A DNA stretch of 64,000 bases, from positions 516,829-580,828 of the forward strand of contig NW_024468517.1 in assembly GCF_001632365.1 (NCBI RefSeq), in the 5' to 3' direction. This DNA is from Laetiporus sulphureus 93-53. Taxonomy: Eukaryota; Basidiomycota; Agaricomycetes; Polyporales; Laetiporaceae. Below the pieces are notes generated by a model. That model did not search any database, was not told where the DNA came from, and saw only the letters and a program-made list of their open reading frames with translations. Numbering within the stretch: position 1 is the first letter of the stretch; every line of letters starts with the position of its first letter. This document shows, one piece after another, positions 23,701-36,103 of this stretch. A program made the translations under genes and the position numbers.

Positions 23701-26619
23701 AGCCTTCCGACGAGAGATGCAGCTCAGAACACCAAGAACTCATGGGCTGCCGATCGTCGCATCACCCTGATCGACTGGGTGCGTTGCGCCATCCGCGCGA
23801 TCGAGGACCAGTTGCAGCACCTCGAGAAGCGTGCAGAGTCTGTTGCATCGGACGAGCTGGACAAATGGGCATCAACACTTGGCTGGAAAGCTGAAGTTGG
23901 CAAGATCGTACGGCAGTTCAGAGCGCAACAGGAATGCGCGACTTTGCAAAAGCCAGACCCGGTGGCGGATAAGGAGCGCCTGCGCAGGGCGAAGGAGTAT
24001 TTCGGAGCAGTTGAGGATCTCATGGTCTCACACGGTGCGAAGACGTGGGATGAGCTCTATCCTGACAATAAGGCTGGCTTGGGGGCCAGAGACTATTTCA
24101 ATAACAACTCCTCGTACATTCTCCACGTGCAGAACTCGTCAGACCTTCACTACGAACGCAGGCAAGGAACGTGGCAAACCACCGCAGTCCTTACTCACTT
24201 GACGGCGCGCTACGACGAGCTGTTCGAGGCGTGCGCGAATGGCGACAATGCGAAGGTCCAGAAGCTGTGTCTTCCCAAGCAGGGCAACAAGTCGCAAGAA
24301 CAGCCGCTGCAGATTGTGGCACAGCTGACAAACACGTGGATGAGTGAGTACGAATGCGCGTGGACTGTCGATGATGCTGACATTGCCTTTCAGTCTGTAA
24401 CCCGTTGTCTTTGGCTGTGGCAGGACATCATTGGGTTACTGCCAGGCTCATTCTGGCTATTGCCGCTGCACAACATCATCCTGAAATAGACAAGGCGGGA
24501 AAATTCCAAACACGTAACATTGTGCTAGGTGAGAAGCACTCCCCGTCACAGTAGGGTCTTGCTGAATGAATCCATAGATGATGAGGAAGATAATGCCTCG
24601 GATGAGAATGAAGGCGATGAAGATGAGATGGACACGGAAGAACCCATGAATTTCATCGACATCGCGAAACGCTCTTCTGAGGTGCAGACGACAGCGACGC
24701 CGGCGAACCTCTTGCATGATTCAAGTATCAGCTGGCTTTGCGATGACGATGGTAAGGAAGGGTACAAGCAAGGGAGCATCCTATTCCGTGCCGTCGATGA
24801 GAACGATTTCGAGGCGTTCGTGCAGATTGCCGACCTGTATGGCAGCCTGCCAAAGTCGCAGCCGCTTCCGGAGGCAACGCTCGTCTGGTTGTTGGAGCGT
24901 GACCGGCCGGAAATGCTTGACGAGTTCATCCGGCGCACGGGCCAGGGCATCGACATCGAGAAGGAAGAGGAGAAGGTGGACGAGCCGGGGACTGCTGCGA
25001 TGCACAAGAAGAGCCCGAGCTCGAAGATGTACCTCGGTTTGAATGTGCATGGGAAGAAGCGCAAGGATCTCGCGGAGAAGGTAGACCCGAATGCTGTGCC
25101 GCAGACGGAGAGCTTCGTGCCGCCGGTGGTATGGCTTGCGGCGAGGTACGATGCGCAGGGCGTCATGCAGTATTTGGCGGGCGAGCGAGCGCTCGCCGCG
25201 TATAAGTACTATGCGGCAACACATAGTGACGAGCGTGCGCGATTCATTCGCCGGGCTCACGATCTGGCGGCAGTTCTTCCGCAGTGGTTCGGATGGTCGA
25301 CGAATGTGCTGAACGAGTCGGCGATGACCGCAGCGGTGATCGGCAAGAGCCTCGAGGCACTCAAGATGTTGCTCTCTCTTCGACCTAAGCCAATGCAGCA
25401 GGCTTTGTCTCTCAGGTATGTCGGCTGTGATCCCTGTATGGAGGACTGGTCTGATGACTTGAGTATAGGGTCCATTACCGCGGCTACAGCCACCTCCTCG
25501 TCGCCGCGAAATATGGCGTCAAGCCCGAGCTCTTCGACTGGCTGGTGGAGAAGGGACTGTCACCGTTAGACGTGGACATGGGCAGGTGCGATTCCTTGTG
25601 CATTTTTACGCGATGTATTGTAATCTCCGCTCTGCAGGTCCAATCTGCTGCATGTGTTGTGTGAAGGACAGACTGAACATCACTTCAAGTTGTTGCAGCA
25701 TGTTCTGGAGAGATTGTCGCAGGATGAGCTCGAACGTTTGCTCTTGCAGACCACTAAGAGTGGTGAGGATACGGTAAGCCCGGTGGTTGTTTTGTCCAAC
25801 CGCCTGTTTCTCATGCCGGTCGCATAGCCATTGCACGTGGCCAGCAAATTCCACCGGCTTGACATCGTGCAGCTCTTGCTCGAAGGCAACACTCGTGCTA
25901 TCACAATGCGCAATGTCGAAGGGTCGACCGTGCTGCACATTGCCATCAAGAACGGTAATGCGAAGATCGCCGAGCTACTGCTCGGTGCAGCACCGGCGGA
26001 GGCACTCTACATGGAGGATAGCGTCGGAAACACGCCGCTCGAGACGGCGATCCAGCGCGATTTGCTACGCCGGGTTCGGCAAGACTTCCCGTGCAAGATC
26101 AGGATGCCCGACCCGCTGCGCCAGGGTCTGCAGGAATATACCGGCCGCAGGAGCTTTGACGTTGCGTTCCATGAGGCCGAGATACCTCGTTTGAAGGCAA
26201 CTGTCGATGGGCTACTCAACGAGGGCCGTCTGAGGGCGGGCTCGAAGCTGGCCACGGAACTGATGGCTTTCACGGAGGGCATTGAGAAGAAACTCGAGCA
26301 AGAGAAGAAGGAAAGATCATCACAGGATAGCGATGATTCTGAGAGCGCGAATTCGCAGTGGCAGCCCGAGAAGGATGATGATGATCCCTCGAAGACGCTG
26401 GAGTGCCTCAAGAAGGCTATGGCTGAGCATTCTGCGGCACAAGCGCGGCTGCTTGTCCACCTGTCGGACGTGCAGAGGTCCGTGCAGGACAGTCTTGGAG
26501 CGTGGCCGGATCGGAAGAAGAATGTCCAGAAACAGAGCGATGGCTTGGATGGAGAGGTGGAGGAAGGCGGGCAGGATAAGGCTCAGCGCCGCAGCATATT
26601 AGACCACTGGCAGAACTGA
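20709..26619 (+). CDS. Large nucleotidyltransferase-like plus ankyrin-repeat protein, apparent frameshift
   Basis: Very large gene (over 1,600 codons) starting MSQTPGTEAF. The N-terminal part has AAGGSV followed 40-odd residues later by YPTSDVDLFLYG. This is the G-[GS] and D-x-D pattern of a nucleotidyltransferase fold. An ankyrin region starts near 22,480, with repeats such as GRTPLQMAILCKAVDIASDL, GRTALHLAAQ and GSTVLHIAIKNGNAKIAELL. Long acidic or Lys-rich linkers interrupt it (near 22,790-22,990 and 24,560-24,660), and the tail is charged, ending ILDHWQN. At least ten short introns are needed, including a 16-nt micro-exon at 22035-22050. At about 21,131-21,133 the frame shifts by one base between GGSV and ACLNPLP, with good coding sequence on both sides. 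Function unknown; an NTase-ankyrin fusion is inference from motifs. Confidence 0.78.
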
Positions 26620-26972
26620 TGCAGATATTTTTATGGCTTAGAGAGGTAAGCCAGATCGACCGGCTCATGTTGGATTCATGGGACGAAATATACCATGCAT
26701 CAATTTATGGCCCTCGCCTGGCCTAATATACGACTTTTTTCCCAGTGAGATATGCCGGCGATCACATAGTAAGCGGAGCGACACGATGCTATAATATTGC
26801 CTCCCTCAGAAAGGTGCCGTAGACCATGCCAGCACTGACATCAGAATGACGCATCCAATCTTGGAGCGCAGAGAAATATATCAGAACCCCTTGATATTGT
26901 CTTGTCTTGCCATCTCCTCGTTCAGCATATTAATCGTCCTCTCAACTTGTCCATCTTCCGTCACGGTTTGGC

Positions 26973-27327
26973 ATGGATACGACTCCGTACGACTTCCCGG
27001 ATATCCGCAAGAAGCTCATCAAGGACGACCAGAAGTTCAAGAAGCAGTACCAGGTTGTTGACCGGCCTCCTGTGACTGACCACGACATAAACGAGGAGTA
27101 TCTCCGGGACCCACCAAACGTGAGCGATGATGATGACATGCATGGCGCGAACGTGCACCGTGCCTGACGAGTGAGAGCAGAACGAGCCCGCAGAGACTAC
27201 CACAGATTACAAGGCGCGTGGGCTGAAGAGGGGCGCACGGAAGGTGAATACTAAACAAGAGGACGTGAGGATCACGAAAGAGTCAGCATTAGGCACGACG
27301 GCGAACGAGAGCTCAATCTATCCGTGA
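26973..27327 (+). CDS. Small two-exon hypothetical protein (97 aa)
   Basis: Exon 1 26973-27119 begins MDTTPYDFPDIRKKL. Exon 2 27181-27327 begins NEPAETTTDYKARG and ends SSIYP. They join in phase 0 across a 61-nt GTGAGC...CAG intron. Both exons show the third-position C/G preference of neighbouring genes, which argues for real coding. Reading straight through the donor would give a 64-aa frame ending in a low-complexity Asp run, which I regard as unspliced. The product is highly charged, without membrane segment or signal peptide. Family not recognised. A gene-free gap of about 350 bp separates it from the ankyrin gene. Confidence 0.5.
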
Positions 27328-27617
27328 GCAGTTGCTTGGATTGGCCAGGCTGAGGAGGACTTCACGCAATGTACGAATAGATGAGTGGGCATACTTAAAA
27401 CTCTAAATAAAGGACTTTCTTGAGATGCAACTGCTCCTTCGTTTCTTCACGCTCACGATCTGAAAAGCTACAATGACTTTCTCTCGCAATGATAAATTCA
27501 AATACATAAATAAGGTCAGAAATCTTCCTGAGAGAGACATAGTCCGCATGTTCAGGTGGATCCCAGCGCGCTGATGGTGCTGCATGAGTAGAAGGTCAAA
27601 TGCTGGTTTCCGAATGC

Positions 27618-29586
27618 TTACATAAAGAATGAAACGAAAGGAGAGTTCTTCATTCGCTCTATTTGTTTCTCCGCTTCCTTGACGAGGTGCTTTTCAGCTT
27701 TGAGTGCCGCTTCTGCGTCCTGAAGTGCTGACTGTATCCGCTGACTTTCAGCCGCGGTGGACTCCAGTTGCCGATCAAGCTCAGCAATTGCACTCGCTTT
27801 CTCCCCTTCTACGCGCTGCACCATAGCCGCCTCTCGCGCAAGTCGCTGCTCAAGGTCTTTGACTCTATCCAACGCCTCGCTATGCTCGTCTTTGATACGT
27901 TTCAAATTTTGCGTTGATGTCAAGAGTACTGCTTCGAGCCGCGCAACCGTTCGAGACCTGTCGTCCTTCTCTCTGTGCAACTGGATTTCAAGATCAGCGG
28001 CGCGGATGGATAGCTCATCGCGTTCAATGATGCTGGCTTCAAGAACAGCCTCGAGGAGGCGGAGTCCCTCCTCAGCAACGACGCGGGCAGTATGTTCCTC
28101 ACGCGTCTCGTCTCTCGAGATCTCGAGGTATACACGGGTCTTCGCATGAGCAGCCTCGAGGTCCTGCTTCTCCTGGCGACTCGCGTGCAGCTCCTCCTCA
28201 GTACGAACGCGGGCTGTACGTTCTCCCGCGCATTCGGCGGTCTTCTCTTGGAGCGTTTGTTCTTTATGTGACAGTGCTGCTTCCGTTTCTCGCTGCTCCG
28301 TCTGTGTCACGCTGAGCATCTCCTCGAGTTTGTTACGGGCGACGCGCTCTGCGTCTAGCTCGCATGTAACGTCCTCGAGCTGTATCGTCGTATGCGACAG
28401 CACGTCCAGTAAGCCTTGCGTTTCCGACTGAGTGGCAGTCAGCGTCTCTTGGACGCTCGCGAGAATAGCTCGCGCTGAATCTGCATCGACGAGCCTTGCC
28501 TCCAACGCTATTTGCGTGCCTGAGAGAACAGTTTCGAGCTGTTGCTTCTCTTTACGCACCGTACGGAGCTCTCGCTCGGCTGCTGCCCGAAGATCGCGCT
28601 CAGCAGCAGCCTCTCTGGCCGTCTGCCGGAGCTCCGCCAGCGTCTGAGCGTGCGAGGCTTCGAGGGAGGTCTTCCCTTCTAGGAGCCGTGCACACCGTCC
28701 CTCGAGCTCCTTGTGCGTCGCACGTTCCATATCTGTCTCGGCTATCCTCTTTTCGAGCAATGCTGCGCTCCGCGTATATGCAGTCTCCAGCTCTTGCTTC
28801 TGCGCACGTATGGCATGAAGCTCTTCTTCGGCTGCAGCCCGGGCGTACCGCTCGGCAGCTAGTTCTGCTTCATTCGAACGTGAGACAGCCTGAGCATCCT
28901 GCAGCTGATGCGCTTATATCGTCGGTGAAAGCATATATGGGACAGATTCAGACGCTCACCTCTTTTCGTGCAGCTGCCAGCGCGTTCTGCAGCTCGTGAA
29001 CCCTATGCCGTGTCCTGGAAAGCTCCTCGGATTTCGCCTTCGCAGCCTCGGCGGCTTTCTTGCGTTCATTGGCCGCCTGCAGTGAGGTCTTTTGAAGCTC
29101 GGTTGTTTCTGAAGACAAACGTATCTGTTCTCGTAAAGCCGAGATGGTCTGGTCACGGCTCTCAATTGCGAGTGCAGCTTCTTGGAGCTGGTGTTTTGTG
29201 ACAATCGTGTAATGTGAGTGACAGAAGGCGAAGAGAGACGGGGGCGGGACAACCCACCTTGCTACGGAGATCGACGATCTCCTGCTCTTTGCCATCGTCC
29301 GCGGCGTGCAGACTTACGGACTCCGTGGCCAGTGGAAGGGAAACCATTGAGCTGCTTGGGCTGTCGGTGATGCCTCGCGTCTCTAAACGTTATCGAATAA
29401 TGTTCCATATCAGAGGCCAGTTATGGTTGATCATGGCGTGGATGGATACATACCGCGGTCAGGCAGCATGAGGACCCGCGCTTCACTTGGCTGGCTCTTG
29501 AGACTAAGGGTCACGACGCTGGTGCTGGAGCGCCTCAAGCCGGGAGATGAGCGAGCGGACGTCATCGATTGCTTTCGCTTCGACAT
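27618..29586 (-). CDS. Long coiled-coil protein CC1 (six-member local family)
   Basis: Start at 29586 (MSKRKQSMTSARSS). Four exons: the first (to about 29,459) holds the family signature as SPGLRRSSTSVVTLSLKSQ; a Ser-rich second exon (near 29,260-29,385) has SMVSLPL and KEQEIVDLRSKV; a third (near 28,961-29,190) starts LQEAALAIESRDQ; the last runs from about 28,905. The last exon encodes over 400 residues of continuous heptad-like sequence dominated by Glu, Ala, Arg, Leu and Thr. The frame ends with a short hydrophobic run, SPFVSFFM. A GTAAGC donor next to the stop leaves open a further small exon near 27,570. No enzymatic motif is present; a structural or scaffold role is inference. Confidence 0.72.
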
Positions 29587-30130
29587 TGTGGATGCGATGG
29601 GGTGGGTATGTCCTGCACGTAATGGGATAGAGGGACGCGGTGGCCGTCGGAAGTACCAATCCGTGACTATTAAATGATTTTGGGAGCATCTCGACGTACT
29701 AATGCACAAATGGGGAGTGCCTGCACCGAACCTCAGACCCGACGCATGGAGAGACTGCACGCCGCACAGCCAGCATGTGATCTCGGCTCTTCGACCGCGC
29801 ACCTCTGCAATTTCGCCAGGCCGGATCTCAAGGCGCATCAGCTCGGACACTTGAATATGCAGAAGACCCAGGAAGTGGCATATAAAGCGTTAGGCGCTCA
29901 TTTCGTCCAATATTGGCTTCTGCTTAACGTGGGCTTCAATAAGACGGCGGGTACGCAACCTTGGCATATCACGAGCGCATTTATAAAATTGAACACTGAC
30001 AGCGAACACTGGATAACAAATAACTTGTCCAACATTTCAACATCCCGGCAGGAAACTTGACCCAATATGAACCGATGTATAAGTTAAACACAACGGACCT
30101 TGAAGCATAACGTTAACCTCGAACCGGGGC
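29587..30130. other. Spacer between CC1 and CC2 with CC1 TATA-like box
   Basis: The minus-strand sequence ATTTAATA (complement of 29668-29675) lies about 85 bp upstream of the CC1 start, the same spacing as in its paralogues. Nothing else is recognisable. Confidence 0.5.
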
Positions 30131-31989
30131 TCAGGAATATAATATGCTATTGGTGAGCATTGTGGCCAAGACGAGCGTACCGATTCCAGTGAGGATCAGG
30201 TCGATGATCCCAGCTATGGCCGGCAGCCGCCAGTTAGAATTGAGTTCCCGCATCATTCGGGGGAGCATCGTGCTCAGCTCCCGAGTCGTGGCAGGGTCGC
30301 GCGAAAGCTGCTCCGTGCGGCCGTCGACGTGGGCCAATGCGTTTGCATGCTCGCGCGTGGCATCCTGCAACGCCTGCGTGGATTGCTGGAGTTGCGCCTC
30401 GAGCTCCGTAATCCGTTGACAGTGCTGGTCGTTGTTTTTCCGGAGCTGGAGAATGGTATTTTCGAGGTCGGAAGTGCGGGCACGCAGCTGGTCCTCGATC
30501 GCGGCACGCGCTCTGCGTCCCTCTTTAAGTTCGGCGAGGTGTGCCTGCAACTCTCCGGTGATGCGCGTCAGCGTCGCCGCCGTCTCTCGCCGTTCCGCCT
30601 GCATCGTGCTGAGCGTCTCCTCGAGCTTGTTGTGCGCGATGCGCTCTGCTTCTAGCTCGGATGTTTTGGTATCAAGCTCGGCCGCTGTCCGCGCTAGCGT
30701 GTCCTGCAAGTCTTGGTTGGCCGACTGGGTGGCAGCCAGTGTCTGGTGGATGCCTGCCAGGGAAACTCGTATTGTGTCCAGCTCGGACGACTTGGTCTCG
30801 AGCTCTGCTGCGGTGCGCGATAGCGCGTCTTGCAAGTCTTGTTTGACCGACTTTGTGGTAGACAGCGTCGCTCGGATGCTTGCGAGAGCAGCACGCGCTG
30901 CATCTGTCTCGCGGATCTGTGCTTCCAGTTCCGCTCGAACGCTCGCGAGAGTATTTTCGAGCTGTTGTTTGTCTTGTTGCGCCGCGCATAGCTCTCGCTC
31001 CAGCCTGGCTTGGAGATCGCGCGCGGCGTCAGCTTCGGCGATTCTCTCCTGAAGCTCTACAGTGGTCTGCAAGTGCGATCTCTCGAGCTCCGTACATTGC
31101 CGCTCGATCTTCTCGCGTGCTGTGCGTTCCGTCTCCATCTCCGCTGTCTTCACATCGAGCGCTCTCACGGTCTGCAGATGCGCAGTCTCCAGCTCTTGCT
31201 TCTGCTTGTGGGCGTCATATAGTTCCTCTTCGATTGCAGCCCGAGATCGACGCTCTGCATCCGCTTCGGCCACCTTCGACTCTGTCAGAGCTGTTGCATT
31301 CTCCAACTGACGTGCGTTCATCAGTCCAAGCACCAGCCATCGTCTACTAGGATACTCACCTCTCTTTGCACGGCCGCGAACCCATTCAGCGTCTCGTGGA
31401 GCTCAGCTCGCGTTGAAGCGAGCTGTTGTTGTGTGCCAGATAACTCCTCCTCGGCCCTTACTTTCGCTGCCTCAGCAGTCGCTTTGGCCTCTTCGGCCTC
31501 GAGCAAAGCTGACTTTTGAAGCTCGATCGTCGCTGATGATGAACGTATCCGCTCTTCCAGGGAATGCATGGTTTGAGCTCGGCTCTCAATCGCCAGCGCG
31601 GCTTCTTGGAGCTAGCTCGCCCCAGGTCAGAGAAAGCCCACCATTCATGAGAAGTATCGCACCTTCCCATGGAGATCTGCAATCTCTTGCTGTTTGCTAT
31701 CATCCGTAAGCTGGATGCTCGTAGGCTCTTCTATCAGTGGGAGGGATAGCATCGAACTGGTTGGGCTGTCTGTAATCCCTCGCGTCTCTGGGGGGGATGA
31801 AGGTTTTGTGAGCCACAATGAGTTCATGACGATTGGCTGGGACTGGTAGGTGGTGAAGCACGTACCATTATCGGGCAACACCAAAATTCGGGGCTCGCTT
31901 GGCTGGCCCTTGAGCAAGCTCACCACGCTCGTGCTAAACCGCGTCAAGGGTGACGGGCGAGCGGGCTTCGATTGCTTCCTCCTCAACAT
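30131..31989 (-). CDS. Long coiled-coil protein CC2 with C-terminal membrane anchor
   Basis: Start at 31989 (MLRRKQSKPARPSP). The first exon carries the signature SPLTRFSTSVVSLLKGQPSE. The second has SMLSLPL and QQEIADLHGKV. The third begins LQEAALAIESRAQ, and the long last exon (about 400 residues) is uninterrupted coiled coil. Unlike its paralogues it ends in a strongly hydrophobic stretch of about 23 residues (IAGIIDLILTGIGTLVLATM) just before the stop, which fits a tail-anchored membrane protein. It is most similar to CC1, just downstream in the same orientation, and to CC4. Intron positions match the other family members. No catalytic motif seen. Confidence 0.75.
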
Positions 31990-33092
31990 CGTGAATTACG
32001 ATCGAGTTGGTATAAGCGGCACGTAATGGGACAGAGAGGTGCGATGGTGGACAGGCACAGTAACCTGGGCCCATGGTTAATATACGTCCTTCGTTCATTC
32101 ATAATTCGACGAGCTTCGCCAGGAGGGCAGTGTTCTACATCGGATCTGAGGAAGAAGAACACTTCCACGCACTCTCAGCATGCCGTTTGCGTTCGTGCAT
32201 GTGTGGAGTTCCACCAGGACCGGATCTCGTGTGCTAGCAAGCTTGAAGGCTGACGAAGGCAGATAATGAGCATGCTGGTGAACAGCGAGGAGGAGCATGG
32301 AGAGAAGGCTGTGCATCTCGTTCCTGGCTTGTGAATGGAATGTCCGGATAGGCATCGATGGTTGATATTGATCCACAATGCGGATCTAGTGGACAGAAAA
32401 GCAAAGCGCTGCACTCGATCGTCGCGATATGAAAGCGGCTGCAGCCCTAGCACATGTTCAGTCGAAGACACCTTCATTTGATACGGCACGCATCGCGCAA
32501 GTCTTGCGAAGCTGAAGAATAGTAGGGATCCATGCAGGCTAGACCTCGCAGAAGAGTCTCGATGTCTATGGAAAGACCTGTCTCGCGAGGTAGAGAAAGT
32601 TCTTTGCTGGCTATGCTCTCCTATCTGAAAAGTGTTGATTTCCAGGTCTTCTGCAGAGTTTGTAGGTCTGAAGAGCGGTGCGCGTAAAACGTACTCGGAT
32701 GGGTTACGGAAAGTAGTACCACATGAATGGGACGCAATGATCGCGATTTAATAATTCAGCAGGCATCACGAAGCTTTATATATGAGACTTCATGGAGAGT
32801 AGCTGCGCAGAACCGAAGAGAGGGAGAAATGAAGCATCGATGGACGAGTCCAGAGGTCTGCGCGCCTAAGACGACGTGATAGTCACATGACCGTATGCAC
32901 ACGTGTACCGCGCCTACACGCGTTCGGCCACGTCCGTCGTCCGTGTCCCGGCCTTCGTTCTCGCGTTGTATTCTACTGATTCCGCCACCGACGGGCTAAC
33001 CACAAGCCCTCTCTCTCTTTCTCATCTCTGTCGTTCTTCCTGAATACTCTGGACTAATCCCTGGTAATCTCCGGGCGACTTGTACCGCCAAG
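31990..33092. other. Divergent spacer between CC2 and ERV46
   Basis: Contains the CC2 TATA-like box (TATATT on the minus strand, complement of 32079-32084, about 90 bp upstream of its ATG). A tatata near 32,775 could serve the plus direction. Short frames here have no support. Confidence 0.5.
32079..32084 (-). promoter_or_regulatory. TATA-like box of CC2
   Basis: TATATT on the minus strand, about 90-95 bp upstream of the CC2 ATG at 31989. Confidence 0.45.
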
Positions 33093-35215
33093 ATGCCAGG
33101 AAAGGGCCTCTTCGGCTCGCTCAAGGGCATCGATGCCTTCGGTAAGGTCAGTTCGCACAATTTGGCGTGTTCGTCTCCTGCAATGCTGATGAAGACATTC
33201 TGCGTAGACAATGGAGGATGTGAAGGTCAAGACGCGCACAGGCGCGTTCTGTGAGTTGCCGTTGCATCCTCGAGGTGGTCTGCAGCTCATCGTCTCGCTT
33301 GTGGCAACTGTCGCGAATGCTAGTGACCCTCATCTCCGCGGCGATCATCCTGGCTTTCACGACTATGGAGTTCTTTGACTACAGGAGAGTCTATGTGGAC
33401 ACATCCATCGTAGTCGACAGGAGCAGAGGCGAGAAGCTAAACCTCCGAATGAACGTAACGTTCCCAAGGGTACCATGTTACCGTGAGTATTCTTTTGCGG
33501 CAAGTGTCGCCTGGTCGATAACATGTTGTACTGCGGACGGGGTCTGCATGAGACATCGTGTCCTGCCTGTCTTCTTGAGGATTGGCATATCTGACATCGA
33601 AGATATGGAAAGCCGACATTCGTGCATTGGAGGCCAACACTGAAAGCGTCCTGCACGCTTACGATGTCCTCACGCAGCAGAACAGGAGCGACTGTCGCCA
33701 GCTGCACCAATGACCGACAATAGCGATGTCACGATTCCTTTAGTCAAACGAATGCCTAAACCTCGTTGCTTTCAAATATATGCGCGATGTTGATAGTCGT
33801 GCAGAAGTGTTTTCGACCTCCTCGATATTACTTTTGAGCCGCGTTGCTATTCCCAATTTTGTACTAATCGCAGCGTAGTTCTTAGCTTAGATGTGATGGA
33901 CATCTCCGGAGAGACACAATCTGACATATCACACAATATCCTGAAGAAGCGAATCGGAAAGAACGGCGAGCCAATGAGTGGTCTCAACACTCCTACGGAC
34001 CTACAGAATGACTTGGACAAGCTGAACACTGCGCGTGGTCCTGACTACTGCGGTTCATGTTTTGGAGGGCAGCCTCCCGAAAGCGGGTGTTGCAATACCT
34101 GCGATCAGGTTCGCCAGGCGTACGTCGACCGTGGCTGGAGCTTCAACCGGCCGGAATCCATTGAGCAGGTATGTATGATGTGCTCAATCCTGGATAATGC
34201 TCACCGAACGAGGTTGTGTACAGTGCGTGAGCGAGGGCTGGTCAGACAAGCTGAAGGAACAGGCGGATGAAGGGTGTAACATCTCGGGGAAGGTGCGCGT
34301 AAACAAGGTCGTAGGCAACATCCACTTGTCTCCTGGGCGATCGTTCCGATCGGCGTCACAAAACATCTACGATCTGGTGCCATACTTGCGAGACGATAAC
34401 AATCGTCACGATTTTAGCCACACAATCCATGAGTTCGCTTTCGAGAGCGACCAGGAGAGGAGGACGAAACTGCCGATGCAGGTCAAGGAGAAGATGGGCA
34501 CAGAAGGCAATCCGCTGGATGGCACAGTGAAGAAGGTCAGTGAGCTGCGCGATCTGCTTATCGATTGGCAATCTCACGGTGGCGCTGATCGTGGCCTGTT
34601 CGGGGCGATAGACGTCCAAACAGCAGTATATGTTCCAGTACTTCCTGAAGGTCGTATCGACGCAGTTCAACACGTTGCAGGGGAAATCTGTATGTCGCAG
34701 CGCGCAGCCATCGTGGCGAGGCGTCTCCACCTGACTGACCCTCTCGGCCCGCAGTATAAGACGCATCAGTATAGCGCCACGCACTTCGAGCGCGACCTGA
34801 CGAAGGGGCACCAGGAGGACAACAAGGAGGGTGTCCACGTCGCGCATACATCGACCGGCATCCCGGGTGAGCAGCGCGGCGGTTAAACATGTTCCAGGCT
34901 GCAGCTGACTTAACGTATGCGTGCCGTGCCAGGCGCGTTTTTCAATTATGACATTTCGCCGATCCTGATTGTCCATACCGAGACGCGGCAGTCCTTTGCG
35001 CATTTCCTCACATCGTGCGTACGCTATCACCCGCCATGTTTGTTTCTTGCTGATCGTATTGCCAATGCCTGTGCTGTTGCAAATTCAGGACATGTGCGAT
35101 CGTCGGTGGAGTGTTAACCATCGCGTCGCTCCTCGACAGTGTGCTCTTTGCGACGACGCGCGCGCTGAAGCACCGGGGTGGCGCGCATGGATACGGGAAC
35201 GGAAAGCTCATGTAA
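33093..35215 (+). CDS. ERV46: Erv46/ERGIC3 COPII-vesicle cargo receptor
   Basis: Membrane protein of early secretory vesicles that acts with Erv41 in ER-Golgi cargo retrieval (family knowledge). Starts MPGKGLFGSLKGIDAFGK. Family blocks follow in order: TMEDVKVKTRTGAF, first membrane helix LTLISAAIILAFTTMEFF, then DYRRVYVDTSIVVDRSRGEK, the Cys-rich luminal loop CGSCFGGQPPESGCCNTC, VRVNKVVGNIHLSPGRSF, DLVPYLRDDNNRHDFSHTIH and SPILIVHTETRQSFAHFL. A second helix, TCAIVGGVLTIASLLDSVLF, precedes a short cytosolic tail ending GNGKLM. Exons join with GT-AG introns. The intron at 33483-33878 is 396 nt and ends with a good branch-site sequence (TACTAATC). No defect seen. The gene sits inside the coiled-coil gene cluster but is unrelated to it. 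Confidence 0.95.
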
Positions 35216-36103
35216 TGTGGCCTCGCCTTGCGCCGTCTTGTATACATCATCGCATCATCTTGTTCACGGTGCTGTGTCTTGCCTGCTGCACGGACCCACT
35301 TCGTGGGACTGGGCCCCAATTGAGTTCGCCACGATGCTACGGAAGTGTTTCTGCGCAGCATGGAACATCATCCGGATCCTGTCTCGTTCGGATTGGCTCG
35401 CCCAGGTTGGGCTTTTTTTGTTATGTGGGTCATGCGCTTTGTGTCTGTGCTAACGGGCAACGTTGGAGCTGCGCGGTGTGGAGAGTACGCCTGACGGGGA
35501 TATAGCGCGTACAGTGTGGCGCCCGCTGACGCAACTTTCGCCGAACCTTGAGTTTGGAATGTAGGTTCTTGTGTGAGATGAGTCGAGACAACCAGCACAT
35601 TGATTTTTCTTGCTACTTCAACCGTGATGTTCAAAGCTCACAAGACATGGACCTTGGACGCTCCCACAGGTTGCCCAGGCATCGGAACTTAACACCTCGG
35701 AGCGCCCAAGAATCAAGTCCACGGAAGAGACTCGGATGATATAGCCACTTTCGTTCACATGCCAGCTCTGTCCTCTGTCCAAGCGTAATTGGCGAAGCTC
35801 CCGCTATCATTCCTGATTCAGGCATCCATTAGATCCTCAACCAGCACACGAGGCGGCTTTCCCAGCTAGCCCTTCCACGAGCGTCTGTTATGAAATAGGT
35901 CGTCGAAATTCTAACTTGCATGCACCGAACGCGTGTACGCCTCATTCAAAGTGGCCTTGAAAGGCCGTCTGCTCGCACAGCGCCGTGGGTGCGTTAAGCT
36001 ATACGACACTAGATATATTGTGATGCCATCCACACGAGAGCATACTCACCACCTAAACGTATACTACGCGAGGCATTCTGAGTCCCAGTAACTGTGGACA
36101 CCA
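35216..36103. other. Intergenic region with CC3 TATA-like box
   Basis: No supported gene. A tatatt at 36014-36019 lies 90 bp before the CC3 start, matching the spacing in the paralogues. Confidence 0.5.
36014..36019 (+). promoter_or_regulatory. TATA-like box of CC3
   Basis: TATATT 90 bp upstream of the CC3 ATG, the same spacing as in the paralogues. Confidence 0.45.
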
